NCBI RefSeq assembly: GCF_025566965.1 | Contig: NZ_JAOQJL010000003.1 | Span: 62,001-126,000, forward strand | Reading direction: 5' to 3' | DNA length: 64,000 nucleotides | From: Blautia_A ammoniilytica | GTDB lineage: Bacteria; Bacillota; Clostridia; Lachnospirales; Lachnospiraceae | Shown: piece after piece, positions 15,771-25,528 of the stretch | Layout: each line of letters begins with the position of its first letter | How positions within the stretch are numbered: position 1 is the first letter of the stretch | The notes under the pieces: model-generated | The model's database searches: none | What the model was told of the DNA's origin: nothing | What the model saw: the letters and a program-made list of their open reading frames with translations, nothing else | Translations under genes and position numbers: made by a program

Positions 15771-17117
15771 TTAAGCTTCAAGGTCTTTTAAGAACTTAAC
15801 AAGCTGAACAGCTTCTCTTGGTCCTACAATGATCTCCCATCCAGGAAGTTTGGACTCAAGATCTCCCTTAAGGACAGCTACCTTACCAGGGATAACAAGT
15901 TTTCTGCATTTAACCTTTGGCTCAACATTCTCTTTGATAAACTGAGAAATGCTGTTACCGGAGAATTTACCGGCTGCCCAGGATGTAAGTACAGATAATC
16001 CACCTGCATCATTGATCACAAGGTTAAGGGGAACGCCTGAACGCTCCAGCTCTCCGGATACAAGGAAGTATGTAAGAGCGAAGTCTACTGTTGTAACAAC
16101 AATAGAATTCTCATCGCCGCCATTCATCGGATAAATGCCTGGCTCAACTTTCATTGGCTTCTGCGGGTCAGTGAATACGTTCTGACGCAGACCATACAGA
16201 GGAAGTGCTTCTGCATAAGTCATACGCTCCATAACGATGATGGAACCGTATTTCATGGTGAATACAGCTGCCAGCGCTGCCTGCAGATGGAAATCTCCGC
16301 CTGCGATCTTTGCAAGATTAACGATAGACGGATAGCCAAAGGTTCTGTCCTGGTCTTTCAGTGCTGCACGACGAACCTGTACAGCGTTTCCGAAAGTCTC
16401 TTTTAAATCAGCACCTGTTACGTCCAGTACAAGATTCTTGTTGCCAAGCTTCTCGATAGCTGCTGTTGTATCATATAACTCATTAAGGTCTTTGCCTGAA
16501 ACTCCAAGTACAACGCCAGCAGCTGTTGCAACTGCATTCATTGCCTCGTAGTTGGAAGCATTTGCACCGTTTAATACCGGTTTGCTGTCCTTGCATACTT
16601 CAAGGGCTGCTTTAGCGATCTCAGGATCTGTACATCCCAGAACCAGAGTTCTTCCAAGACCTGCTGCTTTCTGAACCAGTGCAGTATAGGCTGCTGCATC
16701 TGCGCCTTCGTGGCAGTTCACATATACAACCTCAGCATACATTCTCTCACCGATACGGTCATAATCAACCTTCGGGATCTCAGCCAGTTTGGCTTCTACA
16801 GTGGCATCATCCATGCCTGTGCAAAGCTCAACAGCATATCTGGTCTTGTTAACAAATGTTTTCTCATGTCTGAATAAAACAGTCTCACCGCCAAGGGTAA
16901 GCTCTTCTGCGCCTGTACCGATCTTAATGGTTTTCATTGGCGGAGCGGTAGCCTCAGACAGAGATGCCAGAGCTTCCTCAGACATATGAGGACACTGCTC
17001 TATTTTCATTGCGCCCTGTGCAACTTTCATGGAGAAAGCCATACATGTCGGGCATCCACATTCCTTACAGTTTTTCTTTGGTGTTAATTTAAAGATCTGA
17101 ATACCATTCAGTGCCAT
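15771..17117 (-). CDS. acsC: corrinoid iron-sulfur protein, large subunit
   Basis: A 448-residue subunit. The N-terminal [4Fe-4S] domain is visible with Cys17, Cys20, Cys25 and Cys42 (NCKECGCPTC and a later Cys-Pro), followed by a TIM-barrel and a C-terminal cobalamin-binding region. With AcsD it carries the methyl group between AcsE and acetyl-CoA synthase. The gene follows acsD after 21 bases. Confidence 0.96.
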   Translation of the reverse strand: MALNGIQIFKLTPKKNCKECGCPTCMAFSMKVAQGAMKIEQCPHMSEEALASLSEATAPPMKTIKIGTGAEELTLGGETVLFRHEKTFVNKTRYAVELCTGMDDATVEAKLAEIPKVDYDRIGERMYAEVVYVNCHEGADAAAYTALVQKAAGLGRTLVLGCTDPEIAKAALEVCKDSKPVLNGANASNYEAMNAVATAAGVVLGVSGKDLNELYDTTAAIEKLGNKNLVLDVTGADLKETFGNAVQVRRAALKDQDRTFGYPSIVNLAKIAGGDFHLQAALAAVFTMKYGSIIVMERMTYAEALPLYGLRQNVFTDPQKPMKVEPGIYPMNGGDENSIVVTTVDFALTYFLVSGELERSGVPLNLVINDAGGLSVLTSWAAGKFSGNSISQFIKENVEPKVKCRKLVIPGKVAVLKGDLESKLPGWEIIVGPREAVQLVKFLKDLEA

Positions 17118-17138
17118 ATCTTTTCTTCCTCCTAACTA

Positions 17139-18080
17139 TTACACAAGTGCTTTGATCATTTTGGCGATGGTAGCCACAGACTGAGGATGTCTCAGTATTA
17201 CTGCATCAGAACCTGCTGCCAGGTCTGCTGCTGCTGTCATAACTTCCATATCAATTCCACGCTCGTCCTCAGATCCCCACTCAGGCATATCTGCCTCGGA
17301 AGCAACGGATTCTTTTACGCCCCATGTCTCAGAAGCTACCGGTGTAATAATCGGCATCTGCAGCATATTATCATTCTGGGAAAGTGCTGCACCTTTGATA
17401 CGATCCATAGTGGAAACAACATACTCATAACCATAGCCTACAGTAGCTGTTCCAACATTCATAACGATCTTCTTTGCATCAACACCTAACTGTGTTGTTA
17501 CAACGTTCAGCTGTTTAGCAAGGTTGATATCATCAGCAGACTCTGCGCCAACGATCTGGCCATAAGCAAGACCTGCTGCTGCACCGATTGCCTTGTAGTT
17601 CTCTTCCTTCTCAGACAGAACAATGATGTTCCGGCCCTGAAGAGCCTCTGCAACCTTAGGAAGAAGTTCCGCATCCTTCTCCACATTCTTGCAGCCCTCT
17701 ACAACCAGTGGACAGTCAATAGCCTCTGCAACCTCTTTTACAACTGCGATCAGTTCCTCTGTAGATTTGTTAGCTCCGTTAGGATCTCCGCCGTCCAGAT
17801 TGAGCACAACAAAATCTCCACCTTCCATAGCAGCTGCCTTCTTGGCAATCTCAGCCATGGTGGTGCAGCCTTCATAATATGCCCTGATTCCAGGAGCAAA
17901 ATCATCAAGGCCCATATCGGTGATCTCAACACCGATCTTCGGAGCGTTCTCGGTCGGATTATCAAATGTATAGAAAGGGAATGTGGAATTGCCTCCTATA
18001 ACAACTGCTTTATCGCCAGTTCCAACCGTAACCGCATTGATCTTTGCATTAAATTTTTGTGGTTTCTGATTAAATGGCAT
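17139..18080 (-). CDS. acsD: corrinoid iron-sulfur protein, small subunit
   Basis: A 313-residue TIM-barrel subunit that caps the cobalamin of AcsC and forms the AcsCD heterodimer. Characteristic stretches include VTVGTGDKAVVIGGNSTFPFY near the start, DFVVLNLDGGDPN and the MNVGTATVGYGYEYV segment. It begins 39 bases after the second-transcribed acsB and precedes acsC, the conserved order in acetogens. Confidence 0.95.
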   Translation of the reverse strand: MPFNQKPQKFNAKINAVTVGTGDKAVVIGGNSTFPFYTFDNPTENAPKIGVEITDMGLDDFAPGIRAYYEGCTTMAEIAKKAAAMEGGDFVVLNLDGGDPNGANKSTEELIAVVKEVAEAIDCPLVVEGCKNVEKDAELLPKVAEALQGRNIIVLSEKEENYKAIGAAAGLAYGQIVGAESADDINLAKQLNVVTTQLGVDAKKIVMNVGTATVGYGYEYVVSTMDRIKGAALSQNDNMLQMPIITPVASETWGVKESVASEADMPEWGSEDERGIDMEVMTAAADLAAGSDAVILRHPQSVATIAKMIKALV

Positions 18081-18119
18081 TTCTAATAAGCCTCCTTAGA
18101 TTATTCAAAAATAATTATA

Positions 18120-20246
18120 CTACATCATCGGGTCCATTGACAATGCCGGATGATTATGTTCTGTTAAAAATGCAACAAGCACTTCCGGATCTGTTGCAAC
18201 GGTTTCATCCCCGATCATATCCGTAAAATTGTCAATCCCATAAAGCTCTTTTGCAGTCTTATTCAAGCGTTCTGCAACTGTGTCCTTTAATTCCTTGGGC
18301 ATCCATACAATACGTTCAATACCGCCTTCTGCCTTCATGAATTTCTTGGATGAAATAAAATGTTTTCCATGTCCCATAAATCCAGGTGTCTGAACACCGC
18401 CGCCAGTCATGGATGCCATCTCGGAGAACGTCATTCCAAGAGGAGTCATACCGGCATACTCACGGTTTGCGATCACCACGCCATTGGAAAATGGCTCAAT
18501 ACCGCAGATACATTCAAAGCATCCGCAGGAAGTCATAGGATCCTGCATAATGGAATACAAGGTAACATGCTCAAGAGCTCCCTGTGAGAACTTCTGAACT
18601 GCCTCATCCACATCTTCATAAGACCCCAGGTTCTCATCAATAGGACGTTCCTTTGTGATCACCTGACATGGTCCGTTTGGATCAAGCTCATTCGTAGCTT
18701 TTGCATCAAGCCAGGAAACAGCACCGCAAAGCCCCAGTCTTTCAGGTGTGACTACGCACACATGAGACGGAGAAAATGCCTGGCACAGGATACAGCTGTA
18801 ATACACATCTACTGACTCATCTGTAAGAGTCTCCAGACGGGCATCACGTTTGTCAAAGGTAGGAATACCTACTTCATGACGCATCCTGGTACATTCTGCC
18901 GGATCTGTAAAGATCGTTACCTGACATTTGTCTACAACTGCTTCAAATTCATTCTTCACCTGGGTATACAGCACTTCTCCGAAATGTTTCGCACGGAAGC
19001 CTGCTTCATAAGCCTCATTACTGATACGGATACGGAACATATCCCTCTGGCCTGTATGATAAACACCCTCGATGCAGTTTATATAATTGTGGAATTTACG
19101 CTCGATAACCGGTTCAAAATCCGGCTGCATCTTCTTTCCTGCTACTTCTACCAGGTAGGCAAGACTATGTTTGCTGCCAGGTTCAAAGGTATCGATTTCC
19201 GGGCCTACGACCGTGATCTTGTGATCCTCAACCTCGTCCATGGTCTTGGTCTGTACAAGCTCTACGCAGTCCACACGGGAACCGTCAAATTCCACACGCA
19301 TATCCTTACGACGGATGATCTCCCCCTCAAATGCAGAGGCAAATGCAACCGGGATATCTACTTTTGTGATCTTGATCTTAATATTTCTGGCTTCCAAAGA
19401 AACCTTATTGAAATCTGCTACATTGGGGCATGCGATCAGTGCGCCTGGTACTTCTTCAATATTCTCAGTCTCATTGGAGATTACCGGGAATCCAAGCTTG
19501 ATCGCACCGGCTCCTGCAGCCAGTACAACGTCATCTACCGGCTTAAAGGCATTTACAAATGCAGGTACCCTCTCAGCGGTATAAGAAATCAGTGATGCTG
19601 CATCCCCTGGTGTTACATTACCAAAGATCAGGGCTGCACGAAGTGCAACAGATACCACATGGATCACAGAGGTAACGTCCTTACCAAGAGGAACGATACG
19701 GAGATTGTATCCCATCTTAAGCCCCAGTTCCTGTGCCTGGTCAATAATACCGCCTACCAGTGTTACAAGGATACCCTGTGCCTGGTAGCTTTTGATCAGA
19801 TCTACGCCTTCCTGGGCTGTAGGTGCTGATCCAAGGATCACGGCTACGCCTGGAATGTCGCCGGTAACAAGGGGTACACCAAGCTCACGGATGATTGAAT
19901 CCGCAAGATGGCCATAGCATGGCTCCTGATAAGGTTCTGCACCATCCAGATATTTCAGTGCTTCAATAAACTCTGCGCACAGAGCTGTAGCAACACCGGA
20001 CATCAGAGCATTGTCAAGGGTCTCTTCCCTGTTCATCAGGGATTTTACTACACCAAGAGCTTCCTTAAGCTCTCCCAGTGTTTTGATCTTAACACCGGTA
20101 ACAGCATAGTAACACGGCAGACAGTATGCTGTATGTGGAAATCCTACAGCCTTGTCTGCGCCATTGGCTTGTACGGCATCGTTTACAGCCTTCTCTGTAA
20201 GGCCGTAAACAGCGTCATTTCCGCTGAAAATTCTGTTGATTAACAT
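18120..20246 (-). CDS. acsB: acetyl-CoA synthase, downstream copy (copy 1)
   Basis: A full-length 708-residue ACS that condenses methyl, CO and CoA on the nickel-containing A-cluster. Metal ligands are intact: Cys485, Cys488, Cys497 and Cys507 bind the [4Fe-4S] cubane and Cys574-Gly-Cys576 bind nickel. All are offset by exactly 21 from the Moorella numbering (506/509/518/528/595/597). It is the second of two tandem acsB genes, separated from the other by 259 bases holding a mobile-type repeat and a hairpin. It differs more in the N-terminal half than around the A-cluster. Next gene is acsD. Confidence 0.95.
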   Translation of the reverse strand: MLINRIFSGNDAVYGLTEKAVNDAVQANGADKAVGFPHTAYCLPCYYAVTGVKIKTLGELKEALGVVKSLMNREETLDNALMSGVATALCAEFIEALKYLDGAEPYQEPCYGHLADSIIRELGVPLVTGDIPGVAVILGSAPTAQEGVDLIKSYQAQGILVTLVGGIIDQAQELGLKMGYNLRIVPLGKDVTSVIHVVSVALRAALIFGNVTPGDAASLISYTAERVPAFVNAFKPVDDVVLAAGAGAIKLGFPVISNETENIEEVPGALIACPNVADFNKVSLEARNIKIKITKVDIPVAFASAFEGEIIRRKDMRVEFDGSRVDCVELVQTKTMDEVEDHKITVVGPEIDTFEPGSKHSLAYLVEVAGKKMQPDFEPVIERKFHNYINCIEGVYHTGQRDMFRIRISNEAYEAGFRAKHFGEVLYTQVKNEFEAVVDKCQVTIFTDPAECTRMRHEVGIPTFDKRDARLETLTDESVDVYYSCILCQAFSPSHVCVVTPERLGLCGAVSWLDAKATNELDPNGPCQVITKERPIDENLGSYEDVDEAVQKFSQGALEHVTLYSIMQDPMTSCGCFECICGIEPFSNGVVIANREYAGMTPLGMTFSEMASMTGGGVQTPGFMGHGKHFISSKKFMKAEGGIERIVWMPKELKDTVAERLNKTAKELYGIDNFTDMIGDETVATDPEVLVAFLTEHNHPALSMDPMM

Positions 20247-20286
20247 TGTTTTCCATCTCCTTTTTGTATGTTAATCCAAACCTGAA

Positions 20287-20384
20287 TCAAGAATGCCTCG
20301 GCATTCTTGCTGCGAGGTGCGCGTCATGCAATTGCATGACATACTTCTCCTGCGCACCTCTGCAATCCTGCCGGAGGCTATATC
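20287..20384. repeat. 98-bp structured intergenic repeat, copy 2
   Basis: Matches 1120-1217 at 97 of 98 positions; the single difference restores the symmetry of an 18-bp palindrome (GTCATGCAATTGCATGAC). It lies between the two acsB copies and is in the same orientation as copy 1. Confidence 0.75.
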
Positions 20385-20389
20385 GTAAA

Positions 20390-20420
20390 CCGGGGCAGGG
20401 GAAATCATCCCCTGTCCCGG
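20390..20420. repeat. GC-rich inverted repeat between the acsB copies
   Basis: CCGGGGCAGGGG and CCCCTGTCCCGG (11 of 12 pairs) flank a 7-base loop. On the coding (minus) strand only TTTA follows, so it is a weak terminator at best and more likely a pause, processing or stability hairpin in the acsB transcript. Confidence 0.55.
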
Positions 20421-20505
20421 ATTGCCGATCACAAGACCAAAACTTTACCCTCCGCTGCAAAGCTTTATGTCATGTCCTGTTAAAACAGGTAAGACAAATC
20501 CGCAA

Positions 20506-22641
20506 TTACATCATTGGATCCAGTGCAAGTGCAGGATGACCTTTCTCTGTAAGGAAGCCTACCAGAGTCTCCGGATCAGTTGCTACTGTCTCATCACCGA
20601 TCATATCAGTGAAGTTGTCGATTCCGTAAAGGTCTTTTGCAGTTGCATTTAATTTGTCTGCGATAAACTCTTTTAATTCTTTTGGCATCCAGACGATACG
20701 CTCGATACCGCCCTCAGCCTTCATAAATTTCTTGGAAGCGATAAAATGCTTACCATGTCCCATGAAACCAGGTGTCTGAACACCGCCGCCTGTCATGGAT
20801 GCCATCTCTGAGAAGGTCATTCCAAGAGGTGTCATGCCTGCATACTCACGGTTTGCGATAACAACACCGTTGGAGAATGGCTCGATACCACAGATACACT
20901 CGAAGCATCCGCAGGAAGTCATGGGATCCTGCATAATGGAGTACAGTGTAACATGCTCCAGAGCACCCTGGGATAATTTCTGAACTGCTTCATCAACATC
21001 CTCATAAGCACCAAGTTCTTCGTTGATCGGACGCTCTTTTGTAATTACCTGGCAAGGTCCATTCGGATCCAGCTCGTAGGTAGCCTTAGCATCCAGCCAT
21101 GAAACTGCACCGCAAAGTCCAAGTCTCTCTGGTGTTACCACGCATACATGGGACGGGGAGAATGCCTGGCAGAGGATACAGCTGTAATATACGTCAACAG
21201 ACTCATCTGTAAGATTTGCAAGACGGTCATCACGTTTCTCAAAGATCGGGATAGCAACTTCATGACGAACTCTTGTACACTCAGCAGGATCTGTATAGAT
21301 TACAACCTCACACTTATCTACAACAGCATCAAACTCATTCTTAACCTGTGTATACAGAACCTCACCAATATGTTTGATACGGAATCCTGCATCAAATGCT
21401 GCATGGCTGATACGGATACGCTGCATATCTCTCTGGCCTGTATGGTATACACCCTCGATACAGTTGATGTAGTTGTGGAATTTACGCTCGATAACCGGCT
21501 CAAAGTCTGGCTGCATGTTCTTACCGGAAACTTTAACAACATAAGCAATGCTGTTCTTGCTTCCATCTTCCATCTCGTCTACTTCCGGTCCAACAACTGT
21601 GATCTTGTGGTCCTCAACCTCTGAAGCGTCACAGGTATGTACAAGCTCTGCACAGTCTACACGGGAACCATCAAACTCAACACGCATGTCTTTACGACGG
21701 ATGATCTCACCCTCGAATGCAGATGCGAATGCAACCGGGATATCAATATTTGTGATCTTGATCTTAATGTCACGTGCCTCAAGGGAAGTAGCATTAAATT
21801 TGCTAACATCCTCCTGAACGATCAGGCTCTTAGGTACACGGAAAATGTTCTCTGTCTCGTTTGTGATAACAGGGAAACCAAGTGCGATGGCACCAGCACC
21901 ACATGCAACAACAACATCATCCAGAGGTCCGAAAGCATTAACAAATGCCGGAACACGATCCATGGTATATTTCATAAGAGTGCCTGCATCACCAGGTGTT
22001 ACATTACCGAAGATCAGGGCTGCACGAAGTGCTACGGATACTACATGGATCACTGCTGTAACATCCTTGCCAAGCGGGATAACACGTACATTTGCGCCAG
22101 TATTCATACCAGCTTCTTTTACCTGATCAATGATGCCGCCAACCAGTGTTACAAGGATACCCTGTGACTGATAGCTCTTTACAAGAGCAACACCCTCTTC
22201 TACAGAAGGAGCTGTGCCAAGGATAACTGCAACGCCTGGGATATCTCCTGTTACAAGGGGAACACCCAGCTCACGGATCACTGCATCAGCAAGATGGCCA
22301 TAGCATGGCTCTTCGTATGGTACAGCACCGTCAATATATTTCAGGACTTCGATGAACTCAGCGCAAAGTGCGGTAGCAACACCGGACATAAATGCATCAT
22401 TCAGTCTTTTTTCTCTTGTCATCAGTGTTTTTACAACACCAAGGGCTTCTTTTAATTCTTTTAAGGTAGTAACCTTAGAACCGGTTACTGAATAGTAGCA
22501 TGGAAGGCTGTAAGCTGTATCAGGGAAGCTTACTGCTTTGTCTTCGCCATGCTGAGCAATTGCAGCATCAATCGCACCTTCTGTTAAACCATATACAGCG
22601 TCATTTCCGCTGAATACTCTATCAAATAATGTCACTGTCAT
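20506..22641 (-). CDS. acsB: acetyl-CoA synthase, upstream copy (copy 2)
   Basis: A second complete ACS, 711 residues. The A-cluster residues are all present: Cys488, Cys491, Cys500, Cys510, Cys577 and Cys579, each shifted by three relative to the neighbouring copy because of a longer N-terminus. The two proteins differ at only a few residues around the A-cluster but far more at the N-terminus, which in characterised ACS contacts CODH. The DNA differs at many synonymous positions, so the duplication is not recent. It follows the maturation ATPase gene after 64 bases. Confidence 0.95.
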   Translation of the reverse strand: MTVTLFDRVFSGNDAVYGLTEGAIDAAIAQHGEDKAVSFPDTAYSLPCYYSVTGSKVTTLKELKEALGVVKTLMTREKRLNDAFMSGVATALCAEFIEVLKYIDGAVPYEEPCYGHLADAVIRELGVPLVTGDIPGVAVILGTAPSVEEGVALVKSYQSQGILVTLVGGIIDQVKEAGMNTGANVRVIPLGKDVTAVIHVVSVALRAALIFGNVTPGDAGTLMKYTMDRVPAFVNAFGPLDDVVVACGAGAIALGFPVITNETENIFRVPKSLIVQEDVSKFNATSLEARDIKIKITNIDIPVAFASAFEGEIIRRKDMRVEFDGSRVDCAELVHTCDASEVEDHKITVVGPEVDEMEDGSKNSIAYVVKVSGKNMQPDFEPVIERKFHNYINCIEGVYHTGQRDMQRIRISHAAFDAGFRIKHIGEVLYTQVKNEFDAVVDKCEVVIYTDPAECTRVRHEVAIPIFEKRDDRLANLTDESVDVYYSCILCQAFSPSHVCVVTPERLGLCGAVSWLDAKATYELDPNGPCQVITKERPINEELGAYEDVDEAVQKLSQGALEHVTLYSIMQDPMTSCGCFECICGIEPFSNGVVIANREYAGMTPLGMTFSEMASMTGGGVQTPGFMGHGKHFIASKKFMKAEGGIERIVWMPKELKEFIADKLNATAKDLYGIDNFTDMIGDETVATDPETLVGFLTEKGHPALALDPMM

Positions 22642-22705
22642 ACCTCCTATTATTTACAGACTTGAATCATTATTTACAGGAAACCCTCCGATCGCTCATC
22701 TGTTA

Positions 22706-23473
22706 TCAGATGGTCCCATCTATTTTATTCTTGATCTTTCTGATCTCATCCGTCACAGACTGGCTGAAATCATATGGGGATTTCCCCTGGCGGTCTGCGT
22801 CCATTACTTCAGTATTGTAATGGATCATCCCAAGGAGATCTTCTGCCGGGATCCTGGAGCGGATAAACTCCTCATCCTCAGAGTTTCTCACTTTGTTAGC
22901 CACCACTTTCACCTGGGATACACCCAGGTCTTTTGCAAGACGCTTAACATTCTTGTAAGTCTGTACGCTTCTTGCACCCGGCTCGATCACCACGATAAAC
23001 TCATCCATACTTTCTGTGGTACCCCGGCCCAGATGCTCCAGGCCGGCTTCCATGTCCATGATCACCACATCATCCCTGTGAACCACAAGATTGCTGATGA
23101 TCCTTTTAAGCATTACATGCTCAGGGCAGACACATCCGCCTCCCCCTGTCTCCACAGTACCAAGGACAAGCAGTTTTACTCCGTTACAGGTCTTTCCGTA
23201 GGTATCCGGAATATCATCCACTTTAGGATTCAATGTATAGAACTGATTCCGGCTGTTTGCTCCTGTACGTTCCTCCACAAGCTTACGCATCTTTGATATC
23301 GGTACAATGGAATCCAGTGTATCCTCATCAAAACCAAGGGCAAGGCCAAGATTGGCATCCGGATCCACATCCGCTGCAAGAACCTTCTTCCCCTCATCTG
23401 CGTATAATCTGGCAAGTGTTGCCGCAAAAGTTGTCTTTCCTACTCCGCCTTTACCGGTTACTGCTATCTTCAT
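22706..23473 (-). CDS. CODH/ACS nickel-insertion ATPase (CooC/AcsF family)
   Basis: A 255-residue MinD-type ATPase starting MKIAVTGKGGVGKTT (deviant Walker A) with a CxC pair in GGGCVCPEH, the dimer-interface metal-binding motif of CooC proteins. Such ATPases load nickel into CODH (CooC) or ACS (AcsF). Because it lies between acsA and acsB, an AcsF role for acetyl-CoA synthase is plausible, but the assignment between the two paralogues in this cluster is inference. Confidence 0.9.
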   Translation of the reverse strand: MKIAVTGKGGVGKTTFAATLARLYADEGKKVLAADVDPDANLGLALGFDEDTLDSIVPISKMRKLVEERTGANSRNQFYTLNPKVDDIPDTYGKTCNGVKLLVLGTVETGGGGCVCPEHVMLKRIISNLVVHRDDVVIMDMEAGLEHLGRGTTESMDEFIVVIEPGARSVQTYKNVKRLAKDLGVSQVKVVANKVRNSEDEEFIRSRIPAEDLLGMIHYNTEVMDADRQGKSPYDFSQSVTDEIRKIKNKIDGTI

Positions 23474-23497
23474 AAGTTAATCGCGCCTTTCCTGCTA

Positions 23498-25390
23498 TCA
23501 GATTCCGAGAGCGTCACGTTTTGCTTCGATTCTCTCGATCATCAGATCGCCTAATTTATCAATGTCTTTTTCAACGGTATAAGCAGCCTCTACCCAATCA
23601 CGAACGCCGCTGGTAAGAAGCTCTGCCACCTCTGTAGATCCGGAAACATAAGGATCTACACCAAGGAAGGTATCAAGACCTGTAGCTACTACATAGTTAC
23701 CGATGGATACAGCCTTCTCAGACATCCACTCCGGAGCACATCCTACAACAGGAAGCTGGGAAATGTTAAGTCCGGAATCCTTTGCAAGCTCAGCTGCAAG
23801 GATCATCATACGGCTGATATCAACACAGGAGCCCATATGTAATACTGGTGGGATATCTGCAAGCTCGCAAACACGTTTCAGACCTGCACCGCAAAGATCC
23901 TTTGCAGCTTTGTCCATAAGGCCTGCACGGGCTGCAGCCTGTGCGGAACATCCGGAAGCGATGATCACGATATCATTTGCGATCAGCTTCTTCATCAGTT
24001 CAATATGTGCTGTGTCCGGTCTTACTTTCGGGTTGTTGCAGCCAACCATAGCAACTGCTCCACGGATAACACCGGAAGTAATGCACTCAATAAGAGGTTT
24101 GGTTGTACCAGTCTCATCAACCTGAGAGTTGGTAACACCGTCAAGTGTCTTAACGATAGCTTCTACAGAATATCCAACTGTTGCTTTATGCTTCAGCTGA
24201 GGAATATGTACAAGCTCCGGTCTTCTGTTCTTGAAGTTCTCACATGCAAGCTTTACGATATTCTTAGCTGTCTCTCCTGCGTTGTCAGAATGGAACTCAA
24301 TGAAATCAGAGTCTGGCATCTGGCAGATCGGAGAAGTTGTGATGAACTTGGTATGGAAGCACTTGGAAAGAGGCCCAAGAGCCGGGAAGATACACTGAAC
24401 GTCAACAACGATAGCCTCACATGCACCTGTAAGCACTACGTTCTCCTGCTGCAGGAAGTTACCTGCCATCGGAATACCACGGCGCATAGCAACCTCATTG
24501 GAAGTACAACATACACCGGATACAGTGATTCCCTTAGCACCCATGGATTTTGCATAATCGATCATTTCCTTGCTGTCTGCATACTCACAGATCATCTCAG
24601 AAAGGCTTGGATCATGACCATGAACAACGATATTTACATTCTCTTCAACCATAACACCAAGATTTGCTTCTGTGTCAATTGGCTTTGGTGTTCCGAACAG
24701 AACGTCAGAGAACTCAGTTCCGCACATGGAACCGCCCCATCCATCAGAAAGTCCGTTACGAAGGGACTGACGGATCAGAGCCTCCGGCTTGCTGGTGTTA
24801 CCCATATGGGTCATATGAAGAGCACAGGAAACCTCACGGTCGATCGCTCTTGGCTCAATGCCTGCTGCATGCCACAGATCCTGTGTATGCTGAGGAGCTC
24901 TTTTAAGCCATCTGGAATAGCCTTTGATCTTTCCATATTCTTCCTGAGCAAGTTCAGACATCTCGTGAGCAAGATCGTAAATATCTCTTCCCTCTGTCTC
25001 AACGCCCCACTCTTTTGCAATACGGATCAGCTTCTCAGGATCCTTTACCTGATAATCGCCGCCCTCTTTTGCATGGCTCAGTGTGATACAGATCTCACGG
25101 CCGTGATCAGAATGGGTAGCAGCACCGCCAGCTACGAAACGAAGGAAGTTTCTTCCTACGATACCGTGTACGTCACATCCGCAGATACCTCTGGATGCCT
25201 TTGGTGTAATACGGCATGGTCCCATGGAACAGATACGGCAGCAGACACCCTGCTCACCAAATTTACAGTGAGGAGTCTGATTCTTTACACGCATCTGCCA
25301 TGCATCAGCGCCTACCTTTGCACCTGTCTCAAGAAGACGGGCTGTGGCAGCTTCAAACTCTTCCACTGTAGTCAATTTAAATTCGCTCAT
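23498..25390 (-). CDS. acsA: carbon monoxide dehydrogenase, catalytic subunit of CODH/ACS
   Basis: A 630-residue Ni-Fe CODH that reduces CO2 to CO for acetyl-CoA synthase. D/B-cluster cysteines are visible at 42, 50, 51, 54, 59 and 70 or 72. C-cluster ligands are His257 or His259 (VVHGHDP), Cys294/295, Cys333 (VQCIFP), Cys451 (GCNNP), Cys481 (SGCSAQ) and Cys522 (GSCVDI). It is flanked by two CooC-type ATPase genes. The GGAGG ribosome binding site lies seven bases before the ATG. Confidence 0.97.
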   Translation of the reverse strand: MSEFKLTTVEEFEAATARLLETGAKVGADAWQMRVKNQTPHCKFGEQGVCCRICSMGPCRITPKASRGICGCDVHGIVGRNFLRFVAGGAATHSDHGREICITLSHAKEGGDYQVKDPEKLIRIAKEWGVETEGRDIYDLAHEMSELAQEEYGKIKGYSRWLKRAPQHTQDLWHAAGIEPRAIDREVSCALHMTHMGNTSKPEALIRQSLRNGLSDGWGGSMCGTEFSDVLFGTPKPIDTEANLGVMVEENVNIVVHGHDPSLSEMICEYADSKEMIDYAKSMGAKGITVSGVCCTSNEVAMRRGIPMAGNFLQQENVVLTGACEAIVVDVQCIFPALGPLSKCFHTKFITTSPICQMPDSDFIEFHSDNAGETAKNIVKLACENFKNRRPELVHIPQLKHKATVGYSVEAIVKTLDGVTNSQVDETGTTKPLIECITSGVIRGAVAMVGCNNPKVRPDTAHIELMKKLIANDIVIIASGCSAQAAARAGLMDKAAKDLCGAGLKRVCELADIPPVLHMGSCVDISRMMILAAELAKDSGLNISQLPVVGCAPEWMSEKAVSIGNYVVATGLDTFLGVDPYVSGSTEVAELLTSGVRDWVEAAYTVEKDIDKLGDLMIERIEAKRDALGI

Positions 25391-25528
25391 TATTAACCTC
25401 CTTAATGATCATACATCCATGCATGAACAATTTTCAAAAGAGAACCATGGATGTACTTCTTGGGTATATTGGATGATCCCAGGGCAGGCATCCCATCCCC
25501 ACCCATGGGATATTTTATTTAAAAAAAA

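Noticed and set aside
24005..25396. 463-codon open frame on the plus strand opposite acsA
   Set aside because: It lies wholly antisense to a clear CODH gene, has no family resemblance or ribosome binding site, and such frames follow from the codon bias of the sense gene.
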